Origin: Neorhizobium alkalisoli | GTDB lineage: Bacteria > Pseudomonadota > Alphaproteobacteria > Rhizobiales > Rhizobiaceae | DNA length: 64,000 nucleotides | Assembly: GCF_007829835.1 (NCBI RefSeq) | Contig: NZ_VIWP01000001.1 | Coordinates: forward strand, 682,001-746,000 | Direction: 5' to 3' | The notes under the pieces: model-generated | Told to the model about the DNA's origin: nothing | The model's input: the letters and a program-made list of their open reading frames with translations, nothing else | Databases searched by the model: none | Position numbers and translations under genes: made by a program | Shown: positions 8,555-18,500 of the stretch, piece after piece | Numbering within the stretch: the stretch's first letter is position 1 | Layout of the letters: each line of letters starts with the position of its first letter

Positions 8555-11500
8555 CGGTCAGTCTCCAAGAGTCGGGAGGCGATCGCCGAAAAGCCGGCAA
8601 GGGGAAGTGGCAACCAGTGCGGCCGGCTGCGGACCTCGTAAGCCACCTCATAAGCAGCCTTTTCCAGGAGGAAGAGATCGAGCACCCGATCGCGGTTCTC
8701 GTTCGATTGCATCAGGGCGTCGGATTTCTCGACGGCTGTGAAATAGGCTCCGAGGAACGCCGGCTCGGCAAGCTCGATGAATCGGGTAATCAGCTGACGA
8801 TGGCGAATATCGTCCACCTCGCTCACCACTTCCCGGTCCATGTCCGCGGCGGCTGCGAGATAACTCAGGGAGCGCAGCAACCCGGCGACGTCACGCAGCG
8901 GATTGGTTTTGGCGCGCCTCTCGGCAAGTGTCCGTGTCGGTTCACCTTCGAAATCGATGATATAGGCATCGCTTTCTGCTACCAGGATCTGGCCGAGATG
9001 GAAGTCGCCATGGTGGCGCGTCTTGAGTGTGCCGCCGGTCGCCTCGGTCAACCGGCCGGCAAGCGCAAGCAGGTCGTCTCGGCGTGCGATCAGCGATCTG
9101 GCAATTTCAGCCAGTTCACCTTCCAGCCCGCCAAGCGTGCCTTCCAGAATGGTAAGACTCTGGCCGATCTGATCCGCCACCGCCCGGCGAGCCGCCGCGA
9201 CATCCTCCTTCGTGGCCCATTCGGGCTTGAAGGCCTCGTCCTCGGAATTTTCAGCGAGCGCGACATGCAATTCACCCAGTCGCGTGCCGATCGTCGCGGC
9301 GAAATCGACCAGCGGCTTGAAATGCTCGTCGACATCGGCACCTTCCAGCCCCGTGACGACGATTTCGTCGATCGAGCGGCGCAGATTGCCAAGCATCCAG
9401 GTCCACGCATCGCCCTGATTGCGGATCGCCTTCTGGACGATGATCAGGGTATGCCGCGTTCCGTCCGGTCCGGTTCGGGAAACCTCACCCAGCAGCTGCG
9501 CCGTATTTTTGTAACCGACCCTGGTCAGGTGGCGGGTCATTTCCACTTCCGGATGGATGCCGGGGAAGATGTGGCGGATCAGCTTGACCATGGCTAGGTC
9601 ACCGACGATCAGCGAGCTGTTCGACTGCTCTGCCGACAGCCAGTGGACCGGCAGTTCATCGGTAACCTCCAGATTGTCGAGATGATCGGTGCCGATGAAT
9701 TCGAGGGCACCGGTTCTTCCTGAGATGACGGCTCTCTCGGACAAGCCGCGCAGGATGGCCCGTGCGAAGCTCTCATGCGCGAACCCGTCGGTCAGGAAGC
9801 CGACACGGCGTCCCTGCCTCAACCGGGCCATCGAGAGCTGCTGCGCAAGCGCGGACGGGAAATTGTCATCCCAGGAAACAGCGAGCGGCAGAAGATAGCT
9901 GTCCATCTGTCCGGCAACATCCGCCTCCAGTTCGCCGAGCAGGATGTTGTTGGCGAAAGGCAGCGGGGTCGCGGAGACGAGCGAGGCGTGATTGAGGATC
10001 TGCCCTTTGGCACCGAACCAGCGTCTCTTGGTCAGATAACCCGGCAACACGTCCCTTGCCATCGTTTCAGCCAGTTTCGGCTGGTCGACAAGCTCCTGCA
10101 GGTCGCGGCGCACGACCATGGTGACCATGTCCTGCACCTGTTCGGGCGGCGCCTTACGCCAGCTTGGACCATCGGATTCCTGCGACAGCTGGAACCAGAA
10201 GAAGCCATAGGGCGGGAGCGTCAGCAGATAGGTCAATTGCCCGATCGGCGGAAAGGGCGACATGCCGGTAAGCTCGATCGGTACGGCGCCCTCAAACTGG
10301 GCCAGATCGAGTTCAACCGCCTGCGGCAGCCGGGAGAGATTGGTCACGCACAGGATCGTCTCGCCATCATGCTCACGCAGATAGGCCATGATCTTGCGAT
10401 TGCCGGGCGCAAGGAAGCGCAGCGAACCACGTCCGAAGGCCGGGTGACGATTGCGCAAAGCCAGCATCCGCCGCGTCCAGTTCAGAAGCGAATGGGCATC
10501 CGCCCCCTGCGCCTCGACATTCACCGCCTCATAACCGTAGAGCGGATCCATGACCGGCGGCAGAACCAGACGTGCCGGATCTGCCTTGGAGAAACCACCA
10601 TTGCGGTCCGGCGACCATTGCATGGGCGTACGCACGCCATCCCGGTCCCCGAGATAGATATTGTCGCCCATGCCGATCTCGTCGCCGTAATAGATCACCG
10701 GCGTTCCCGGCATGGAAAGAAGCAGCGCGTTCATCAGTTCGATGCGGCGACGGTCGCGCTCCATCAGCGGCGCAAGCCGGCGACGGATGCCGAGATTGAT
10801 GCGCGCGCGGCGATCGGCGGCGTAGGTGTTCCAGAGGTAGTCGCGCTCCTCGTCTGTCACCATTTCGAGCGTCAGCTCGTCATGATTACGCAGAAAGATC
10901 GCCCACTGGCAGTTTTCCGGAATTTCCGGCGTCTGCCGCATAATGTCCGTGATCGGGAAACGGTCTTCCTTGGCAATCGCCATGTACATACGCGGCATCA
11001 GCGGAAAGTGGAACGCCATGTTGCATTCGTCGCCATCGCCAAAATATTCGCTCGTATCCTCCGGCCACTGGTTGGCCTCAGCAAGCAGCATTTTCCCGGG
11101 GTGGCTCTCGTCGAGAGCAGCCCTGATCCGCTTCAGAATGGAGTGCGTTTCCGGCAGGTTCTCGTTGTTGGTGCCTTCACGCTCGATCAGATAGGGGATG
11201 GCGTCGAGCCGAAACCCGTCGATCCCGGTATCCGCCCAGAAGCGCATGACCTGCAAAAGCTCGTCCATGACGGCCGGATTGTCGAAATTGAGATCCGGCT
11301 GGTGCGAATAGAAACGGTGCCAGTAATAAGCGCCGGCGACAGGATCCCAGGTCCAGTTCGACTTTTCCGTATCGAGGAAGATGATCCGTGTTTCGGGGAA
11401 TTTCTGATCGGTATCCGACCAGACGTAAAAATCCCGCTCCGGCGAGCCGGCGGGCGCATGCCGGGCACGCTGGAACCAGGGATGCTGGTCGGATGTGTGG

Positions 11501-11862
11501 TTGATGACGAGCTCGATGATCACTCTGATCCCGCGTTCATGGGCGGCATCCACGAAAGCGCGAAATTCCTCCATCGTTCCGTAATCGGGGCTGACATTGC
11601 CATAGTCCGCAATGTCGTAACCGTCGTCTCGTCTGGGCGACGGGAAGAAGGGCAGAAGCCAGATCGTGTTGGCACCGAGCGAGGCGATATGGTCGAGCTT
11701 CTCGTGCAATCCCTTGAAATCGCCGATACCGTCGCCATTGCTGTCGTGGAACGACTTCACATGCAGCTGGTAGATGATCGCATCCTTGTACCAGAGCGGA
11801 TCATCCGCCTGTGGCTGATGCTGGCCCATTGCCTCCGCAAGGCTATTGGTCATGAAGTCCAC
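8551..11862 (-). CDS. treS: Trehalose synthase-maltokinase fusion protein
   Basis: A 1103-residue fusion of TreS (trehalose/maltose interconversion) with maltokinase. The N-terminal half is a GH13 enzyme with [11 protein letters not shown] (nucleophile, near residue 220), EANQWPEDT (acid/base) and NHDELT. The C-terminal half carries the kinase motif HGDFHLGQ near residue 950 followed by IDFEGEP, as in maltokinase (Mak/Pep2). The protein can therefore turn trehalose into maltose-1-phosphate, the donor for GlgE. It lies 14 bases after glgE and overlaps glgB. Fused TreS-Mak proteins are known in proteobacteria; the two halves here look complete. Confidence 0.95.
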   Translation of the reverse strand: MDFMTNSLAEAMGQHQPQADDPLWYKDAIIYQLHVKSFHDSNGDGIGDFKGLHEKLDHIASLGANTIWLLPFFPSPRRDDGYDIADYGNVSPDYGTMEEFRAFVDAAHERGIRVIIELVINHTSDQHPWFQRARHAPAGSPERDFYVWSDTDQKFPETRIIFLDTEKSNWTWDPVAGAYYWHRFYSHQPDLNFDNPAVMDELLQVMRFWADTGIDGFRLDAIPYLIEREGTNNENLPETHSILKRIRAALDESHPGKMLLAEANQWPEDTSEYFGDGDECNMAFHFPLMPRMYMAIAKEDRFPITDIMRQTPEIPENCQWAIFLRNHDELTLEMVTDEERDYLWNTYAADRRARINLGIRRRLAPLMERDRRRIELMNALLLSMPGTPVIYYGDEIGMGDNIYLGDRDGVRTPMQWSPDRNGGFSKADPARLVLPPVMDPLYGYEAVNVEAQGADAHSLLNWTRRMLALRNRHPAFGRGSLRFLAPGNRKIMAYLREHDGETILCVTNLSRLPQAVELDLAQFEGAVPIELTGMSPFPPIGQLTYLLTLPPYGFFWFQLSQESDGPSWRKAPPEQVQDMVTMVVRRDLQELVDQPKLAETMARDVLPGYLTKRRWFGAKGQILNHASLVSATPLPFANNILLGELEADVAGQMDSYLLPLAVSWDDNFPSALAQQLSMARLRQGRRVGFLTDGFAHESFARAILRGLSERAVISGRTGALEFIGTDHLDNLEVTDELPVHWLSAEQSNSSLIVGDLAMVKLIRHIFPGIHPEVEMTRHLTRVGYKNTAQLLGEVSRTGPDGTRHTLIIVQKAIRNQGDAWTWMLGNLRRSIDEIVVTGLEGADVDEHFKPLVDFAATIGTRLGELHVALAENSEDEAFKPEWATKEDVAAARRAVADQIGQSLTILEGTLGGLEGELAEIARSLIARRDDLLALAGRLTEATGGTLKTRHHGDFHLGQILVAESDAYIIDFEGEPTRTLAERRAKTNPLRDVAGLLRSLSYLAAAADMDREVVSEVDDIRHRQLITRFIELAEPAFLGAYFTAVEKSDALMQSNENRDRVLDLFLLEKAAYEVAYEVRSRPHWLPLPLAGFSAIASRLLETDR

Positions 11863-11876
11863 GATGCACTCCTCCC

Positions 11877-14800
11877 TTATCTGACGCGCCAGATGGCGAG
11901 CGGCAGTCCTGCCTGCGGGTCGAGCCGCAGGCGCTGGATCTTTCCTGTCCAGGTGAAACGGTTGCCGCCAACCAGGTCCTCAAGTTGAAGCGAACCGTGG
12001 TCGGGAAGGTTCCATGACCAGAGCGGTATCTCGACATCGGCCTCATGCGCGGCGTGGGGATCGAGGTTGATCGCGATCAGCAAGACGTTCTCGCGCCCGG
12101 CACTCGCCTTCTCGAAGAACATGATGTTGTCGTTCCAGGCCGTCAGCAGCTGCAGGCCGAGATGTGAATGCAGCGCCGGATTCTCGCGACGGATACGGTT
12201 CAGAAGCGCGATCTCACCCTTGATATTGCCGGGCCTGTCATAGTCCCAGGCGCGGATCTCGTATTTCTCCGAGTCCGCATATTCCTTGCGCTTCGCATCC
12301 GGCCGGCCTTCGCAAAGCTCGAAACCGTTATAGACGCCCCAGAGACCGGACAGGGTCGCCGCCAGTGCGGCTCGGATCAGATAGGCCGGACGCGGCGCGT
12401 ACTGCAGAAAGTCCGGGTTGATGTCGTGGGTGTTGACGAAGAAATGCGGCCGGAAGAAATCCTTCGGCTCTTCGGTGGTGATCTCGCGCATATATTGCTC
12501 GAGTTCCCACTTGGCGTTGCGCCAGGTGAAATAGGTGTAGGACTGCGAAAAGCCGACCTTGGCCAGCCGGTACATGACCTTCGGCTTGGTAAAGGCTTCC
12601 GAAAGGAACACCACATCCGGATGACGCGCGCGGATATCGGCAATCAGCCATTCCCAGAAGGGAAACGGCTTTGTGTGCGGATTGTCGACGCGAAACAGCT
12701 TTACGCCATGATCGACCCATTTCTGCACAACATCGCGCAACTCGACCCAGAGCGACGGAACGGCCTCCTTCGCATAGAAATCGACATTGACGATGTCCTC
12801 GTATTTTTTGGGCGGGTTTTCCGCATAACGGATCGTGCCGTCCGGCCGCCAGTCGAACCAGCCAGGATGGGACTTCAGCCAGGGGTGGTCCGGTGAAGCC
12901 TGGATGGCAAGGTCGAGTGCGATCTCCAGCCCGTGGTCTGCCGCTGCATCCACCAGCCGTCGAAAATCGGAAAAGGTGCCGAGTTCCGGATGGATATCGG
13001 CATGACCGCCATCGGGCGAGCCGATCGCATAAGGGCTGCCCGGATCATCGGGGCCAGGCGTCAGGGTATTGTTCTTGCCCTTGCGGTTGGTGCTGCCGAT
13101 AGGATGGATCGGCGGGAAATAGAGGACATCGAAACCCATCTCCCGAATGGCCGGCAGCCGGGCGATAACATCGTCGAATGTGCCGTGGCGGTTGGGATCG
13201 CCGCTCTGAGAGCGGGGAAAGATCTGATACCAGCTGGCAAAGGCGGCAGCTGTCCGTTCCGCATCAACGGGGATGACCTGCGAACGCACCCGGTGAGGCC
13301 GGCGGTCGGCCTTGGCCATCAGCTCTGCCGTTTCGGGCATCAGCAGGGTCTGCGTCCGCTGCTTGTCCTGCTCAGCCGTCAGCCGGTCGAACAGCTTTTG
13401 CAGCTGTGGCTTGAGTTCACCTCTCGCGTGGTCCAGCGCGTCGAGCACCAGATTGATGCCCTCCTGGATCTCCAGCCTGAGATCGAGCCCCGCCTCGTGT
13501 TTCTTGGTGAACTCATAGCGAAAAATCTGGAACGGGTTCTTCCAGCCTTCGACCGCAAACTCGTACCGGCCCAATCGCTTCAGCGGGAATTCAGCCTTCC
13601 AGCGATCATTGGCGACGAGCTGCATCGGCACTTCCTGCCAATCCGCATCATCGGCGGCGCGGAACAGCAGGGCAGCTGAAAGCGGATCATGGCCGTCGCC
13701 AAAAATATCGGCCTCGACCTTCAACGCCTCGCCGACGACCCGTTTCACAACGAAACGTCCATCATCTACCGCCGGCGTGATCTTCTCGATCGCCAGCCGC
13801 GGCGTGGCAGCGGCATCGCCTGCTGCAGGAACGGCAACAGCATCAACGATCGGTTCGGAGACATAGCCTTCGAATATGCGGATCTCGCCAGGCTTGAGTT
13901 TTAACCGCGCATCGAACATCTCCGTCTCGTCTTCCGGTGCCAGCAGCGGCAGGAAGGGAGAGGCCGCTTCACGCATAACGTTGAAGGGCGCAGCAGCGAC
14001 CTTGCGCAGATCGCGATTCAACAGCACGACGCGCATCTTTTCCGACGCCCGGCTGTCTTCCTGATCGGTCTGAAACAGGCCGACGACCGGCCCCTGACTG
14101 GCCGAAACGAGTTTCAGCGGCCGCCGCGCGAAACCGGCCGCCGTCTTGTTCGGCGTGCCGTTGATCTCGCGGATCTCGGCACTGAGATCATAGGAACTCT
14201 GTTCCTTCAGCCCACGCAGACCGGCCCCATCACCATGGAGTGGGTCCAACGGAAGCGACACCCCGTATTCAAACCCCATCGGCATCATCAGGCCGCTGGT
14301 GAATGTGGAAGCAAGCTTGAGAGCGCGCAGCGCCTTGCGCTTCAGCACCTCGCATCCGTCGGTACCATGCGCAATGCGGCGGCCAAAAGGCGCTTCCGGA
14401 AACGCTACCTGATAGCCCAGTTCCCGCTGGATCTGGTACTCGTCCATGATCCACCGCTCTTCCATGTCCCACCAGGCAAGCGAGGAGAAACTGCCATCCA
14501 TGCCGCAGCCCTTTAGCACCTGCCTGTCGGCAAACGCGCTGCCGGGTGTCCAGGCAATGAAGATCGTCTCGGGCTTGAAGCTGCGGGTATGGGTGATCAG
14601 ATCGGACCAAACTTCTGGCGCGACACGGCCGATGCCCATGCAGCGAAAACCGGCAACCCCGAGCTTGGCCAGCGACACCAGCCGCTCCCGCCAGCTCGCG
14701 ATATGCTGGACGTCGGCCAGAAAATTGACGGACTTGGCGCCCATCTGCTGCGGGCTCAACCGGGGATCGGCTGCGCTCTGCTTTGCCTCTTCCCGATCGA

Positions 14801-15158
14801 CTGCGACCCTGTCGACCACCAGATCAAGCATGAACTTCAGCTCGAAACCCTTGGCGGCAGCAACCAGCATGGCAATCGCCTCTACAGGATTGTCGCCAAG
14901 CCCGAGTTCGGGGTCCAGTCGTTCGAAGTCGAGCGCGGTGAAGATGCTCGATCCATCACCACGCTGATAAAGCGGGCCGGAAAGCACGGTGTCGAAGCCC
15001 AGATTGCGAGCATGCGCAAAAACCTCTTTCCATGCTTCCATGCCCTTCAAGGCCAGCGGATGCACGTAATAGAGCTGCGGCGGCAGGTCGGTGAGCAGAG
15101 TGCGTGAGGCGAATTGCGGGCGCGTGTTCATCGGTCGAGCCTTGCAGTTTGGAGCCAT
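11877..15158 (-). CDS. glgE: Alpha-1,4-glucan:maltose-1-phosphate maltosyltransferase, long form
   Basis: GlgE extends alpha-glucan with maltose from maltose-1-phosphate (EC 2.4.99.16). The C-terminal ~650 residues match canonical GlgE: a DUF3416-type domain (about residues 440-560), then a GH13_3 barrel with FRVDNPHTKPFPFW (nucleophile near 825) and EAFTKP. At 1093 residues it is about 400 longer than the mycobacterial enzyme. The extra N-terminal part looks like a second amylase-type barrel in which the nucleophile position is lost (GFRCMGIGRV near 170). ATG 15131 is an alternative start with AAGG 8 bases before it. First gene of the operon. Confidence 0.93.
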   Translation of the reverse strand: MAPNCKARPMNTRPQFASRTLLTDLPPQLYYVHPLALKGMEAWKEVFAHARNLGFDTVLSGPLYQRGDGSSIFTALDFERLDPELGLGDNPVEAIAMLVAAAKGFELKFMLDLVVDRVAVDREEAKQSAADPRLSPQQMGAKSVNFLADVQHIASWRERLVSLAKLGVAGFRCMGIGRVAPEVWSDLITHTRSFKPETIFIAWTPGSAFADRQVLKGCGMDGSFSSLAWWDMEERWIMDEYQIQRELGYQVAFPEAPFGRRIAHGTDGCEVLKRKALRALKLASTFTSGLMMPMGFEYGVSLPLDPLHGDGAGLRGLKEQSSYDLSAEIREINGTPNKTAAGFARRPLKLVSASQGPVVGLFQTDQEDSRASEKMRVVLLNRDLRKVAAAPFNVMREAASPFLPLLAPEDETEMFDARLKLKPGEIRIFEGYVSEPIVDAVAVPAAGDAAATPRLAIEKITPAVDDGRFVVKRVVGEALKVEADIFGDGHDPLSAALLFRAADDADWQEVPMQLVANDRWKAEFPLKRLGRYEFAVEGWKNPFQIFRYEFTKKHEAGLDLRLEIQEGINLVLDALDHARGELKPQLQKLFDRLTAEQDKQRTQTLLMPETAELMAKADRRPHRVRSQVIPVDAERTAAAFASWYQIFPRSQSGDPNRHGTFDDVIARLPAIREMGFDVLYFPPIHPIGSTNRKGKNNTLTPGPDDPGSPYAIGSPDGGHADIHPELGTFSDFRRLVDAAADHGLEIALDLAIQASPDHPWLKSHPGWFDWRPDGTIRYAENPPKKYEDIVNVDFYAKEAVPSLWVELRDVVQKWVDHGVKLFRVDNPHTKPFPFWEWLIADIRARHPDVVFLSEAFTKPKVMYRLAKVGFSQSYTYFTWRNAKWELEQYMREITTEEPKDFFRPHFFVNTHDINPDFLQYAPRPAYLIRAALAATLSGLWGVYNGFELCEGRPDAKRKEYADSEKYEIRAWDYDRPGNIKGEIALLNRIRRENPALHSHLGLQLLTAWNDNIMFFEKASAGRENVLLIAINLDPHAAHEADVEIPLWSWNLPDHGSLQLEDLVGGNRFTWTGKIQRLRLDPQAGLPLAIWRVR

Positions 15159-15512
15159 GGATTTGATGCTCTAACTGCGTGGCAACGACGCCGGTTCCCC
15201 GAAATACGCTGGGATTCACGCCTGGAAAGCGTGGAGGTCGATGCGCGTAAGGGGCATCTGTAGTTGTCAATCGCGCTGAAACAACGGTGCGTAGACCAGA
15301 ATTTCCGGCTGATATTCAGCGGGTTGCAGCATCGGCCACTTTATACCGCCAATAGCCACGACATCCGTGAAATCGCATGACGGATCGGCCAAATAAAAAG
15401 TTCAGCCATCTTGCGCTGAGGCCAGGAATTCAATGCGCGACAGCCCCCTTTTTAAGCATGCCAGTCGTTTATCGCCGGGCGAACGGCCGCTGGATAAAGC
15501 TCGAATGTAACA
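15159..15512. other. Intergenic region upstream of glgE
   Basis: About 350 bases between the glgE start and the terminator of the RTX gene. It should hold the glgE promoter. I see no convincing ORF, RNA gene or repeat in it. Confidence 0.6.
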
Positions 15513-15550
15513 AAGAGGCCGGCAAAGCTTTGTGACTTTGCCGGCCTCTT
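15513..15550 (-). terminator. Strong hairpin after the large RTX gene
   Basis: A perfect 15-bp stem (AAGAGGCCGGCAAAG / CTTTGCCGGCCTCTT) with an 8-base loop lies 50 bases past the stop of the large RTX gene. The minus strand continues TGTTACATT, which is moderately T-rich, so it is a good intrinsic terminator for that transcript. Confidence 0.8.
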
Positions 15551-15599
15551 GGCATGTTGCTTCCAATGCCCTCAAACCTCCCGCAGAGGTCAGGGTTTG

Positions 15600-18500
15600 C
15601 TAGAGGATGAAATATTCCTTGCTGAAGGCGATGACGTCGTCGAGATGGATGGCGAAATCGGCCTTCTTGTCGCCGTTGACGTCACCATAGACATAGGTCT
15701 GGTCATCCTTGACGGCGTAACGCAGTTCGCCGGCCTTGCCATTAAACAGGTGGGCACCGATGAAGGAAAAGGCCTGGTTGCCGTCCTTGGTGCTGTCCGC
15801 ATCGATCATCTGAAGATTGATGATGTCGCCGCTCTTGCCATCAAAATCGAAGATCGTGTCGCGACCGGCAATGATGACGGTAGATTCGGTAAGCGCCTTG
15901 AAGATGAAGCTGTCCTTGCCGGTACCGCCATAAAGGTCATCGGCGCCCTTGCCACCATAGAGCTTGTCATCGCCCGAGCCGCCCGACAGGTAATCATTGC
16001 CGGTGCCGCCGTTCAGCCTGTCGTCACCGCCGCCGGCGATAATCTTGTCCGCACCCGCCTTGCCGGTAATGATCTCGCCCTTGGACGAGCCGCGGACAGT
16101 TTCCATCACGTCGGTGATGTCGATGGTGAAAGCCTTGGTGACGGTGTGGCCACCGGCATCGCTGACGGCGATCTTCACCGTATCATGTCGCAGCGTCTCG
16201 TAATCACCCGGCTTGACCACGACCAGCTTGTGGCCGGAGAGCTTGAACATGCCGTCCGCATCATCGGTCAGCTTGTAGCTCAGCGCCTGGCCTTCGGGAT
16301 CGAGCGCCGAGAACGTGCCGACGACGGTGCCGGCCTTGCTGTTTTCGGCAACGCTCGTCTTTGACAGGGAAATAGAGGTCGGCGCTTCGTCGACATCGGC
16401 GACATCGATCGTCAGCGTCTTCGTCGTCACGTTGCCGCCGACATCGATCGCATCGACGCTGATCGAATGGCTCTTGAGGGTCTCGTAGTCGAGGGCCTTC
16501 GCGACCACGATCTGGCCATTGACGAGCCTGAAGTAATCGCCCGGATTGGACGAGAGGCTGTATTCGACGGCACCGCCCTCCGGATCGATTGCCGAAAGCG
16601 AACCGACGACAGTCCCGACCCTGGCATCTTCCGAAACGGTCGATGCCGAGATGGTGACAGAGACCGGCGCCTCATCGACATTCGTGACCTTGATGGTGAC
16701 AGCCTGGGTGCCGACATGGCCGCCGGCATCCTTGGCCGACAGGACCAGCGAATGGCTCTTCAGTGTTTCGTAATCCAGCGCCTTTGCGACCTGCAGCTGG
16801 TTGCCGACGACCTTGAAATAACCGCCCGGATTGGAGGAGAGGCTGTAGCTGACGGCACCACCTTCGGGGTCCGTCGCCGACAGCGTGCCGACAACGGTTC
16901 CGACAGCGGCATTTTCCGCAACGGAATTGTCGTCGATCTTCAGATCCTCCGGAGCTTCGTCGACATCCTTGACGCCGATGGTGAAGCTTTCCGTCGTTTC
17001 ATTGCCTTCCGTATCGGTGACGGTCACCTTGACGATATGGCTTGTGGCACTTTCATAATCGAGGGCCTTGGCCACCTGCAGCTTGTCACCGACGATCTTG
17101 AAATAATCGCCAGGATTGGAGGCAAGCTTGTAGGTCAGGGCATCGCCATCGGCATCGGAGGCCGAAAGCGTGCCGACGACCTCGCCAACCGCGGCGCTCT
17201 CAAGAACCGAGGCCGCGGAGATTGCAAGGCCAGTCGGGGCAACGTTGGTGATCGCCGTATATTCCTTGGTGGCGACGTTATAAAGGGCATCCTTGAACTT
17301 GATGAACTCGATGTTCTTCAGGCGATCCAGTTCGCCAGTGCTGGTCTGGCTCAGATAGAGGGTGCTGCCCACCGGCGTGATCATATAGCCCGCCACAGCA
17401 CCATCAACGACATAGGTATCCTCACCAGCGCCGCCGTCGATCGTGTCGGATCCTGTGCCGCCTTCGATGATATCGGCACCGCCGCCACCATTCAGGATGT
17501 CGTCACCGGCACCGCCCTTGATACGGTCGTTGAAAATCGTGCCGGTATAGACATCGTTGCCGCTCGAGCCGACGAAGTTCTGGGCATAGGTGTCGAGCAG
17601 ATCGGCATAGGTGTTGAGCGCTGTTGTTGAGCTTGCAGCGCCATACATGTGGGCGACGGTGAAGTTATGGACCGCGCCGCTCAGCTCGATGGCCGCTTCC
17701 TCGGTCGAATTGGTCGGCATATCGTTCGTGAACGCAAGCCCACTAATGACCAGTTCCGACGAACCGCCGACAAAGGCGCCCGAAGCATCATAGCTGCCGG
17801 TGCCGCGAGTACCGTATTCGATCTTGTTGATCTCGCCATAGACCGTGTGCGTGTTGAAATAGTAGCTGATGTCGCCATCGGCGAGCACGTATTTCGAGGT
17901 GCTGGTGGTCCCGTAGGACATCATCACCTCATTGCCTTCGAAGTCCCCGCCATTGTCGAAGACCGGGAAACCGCCGCCGATCGTGCCGGAGAGGAAGCCA
18001 CCGCGGATATAGGCCTCGAAATCCATGCCGGTCGAGCCGGAGGCATCGATGGTGATCGTGCCGGCCGAGCCGAGCGGTGTGCCATCATGATCGGTAAGGG
18101 TGACGGTGAACGGCTTGACGGTGGTGAGGCCACCCGCATCCGTAACCTTGACCTGCACGTCATAGGTCAGCGCGTCACTGAGCTGCTTGACGACAAGCTG
18201 GTTGCCGACGATCTGGAAATTGTCGCCGCCATTAACGAGCGTATAAGTAAAGCTGTCGCCGGCATCCGGATCGGTCGTTGAAAGCGTGCCGACGACGGTA
18301 CCCTGCACGCTGCCCTGCTCGACGAGCGCCTTGGAGAGGCTGATATTGGTCGGCGCCTCGTTGGTATTGGTGACGCCGATGGTGATCGCCTGGTCTGTGA
18401 AATTACCACCGGCATCCTTGGCGCGGACGATGATGTTGTAGGAGCTCTGCGCTTCGAAATCGAGCGCACCGTTAAGCTTCAGCTGGTTGCCGTCGATGGT

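Noticed and set aside
9775..11988. A 737-residue open frame on the plus strand opposite treS-mak
   Set aside because: It is antisense to a gene with intact catalytic motifs, has no recognisable domain, and long shadow frames are expected in GC-rich coding DNA.
16100..17240. Regular ~284-bp DNA periodicity that might suggest a repeat array
   Set aside because: The period is too long for CRISPR and is explained by tandem cadherin-like coding repeats.
16467..17630. Long plus-strand frame opposite the RTX gene
   Set aside because: Repetitive only because the RTX/cadherin gene on the other strand is repetitive.
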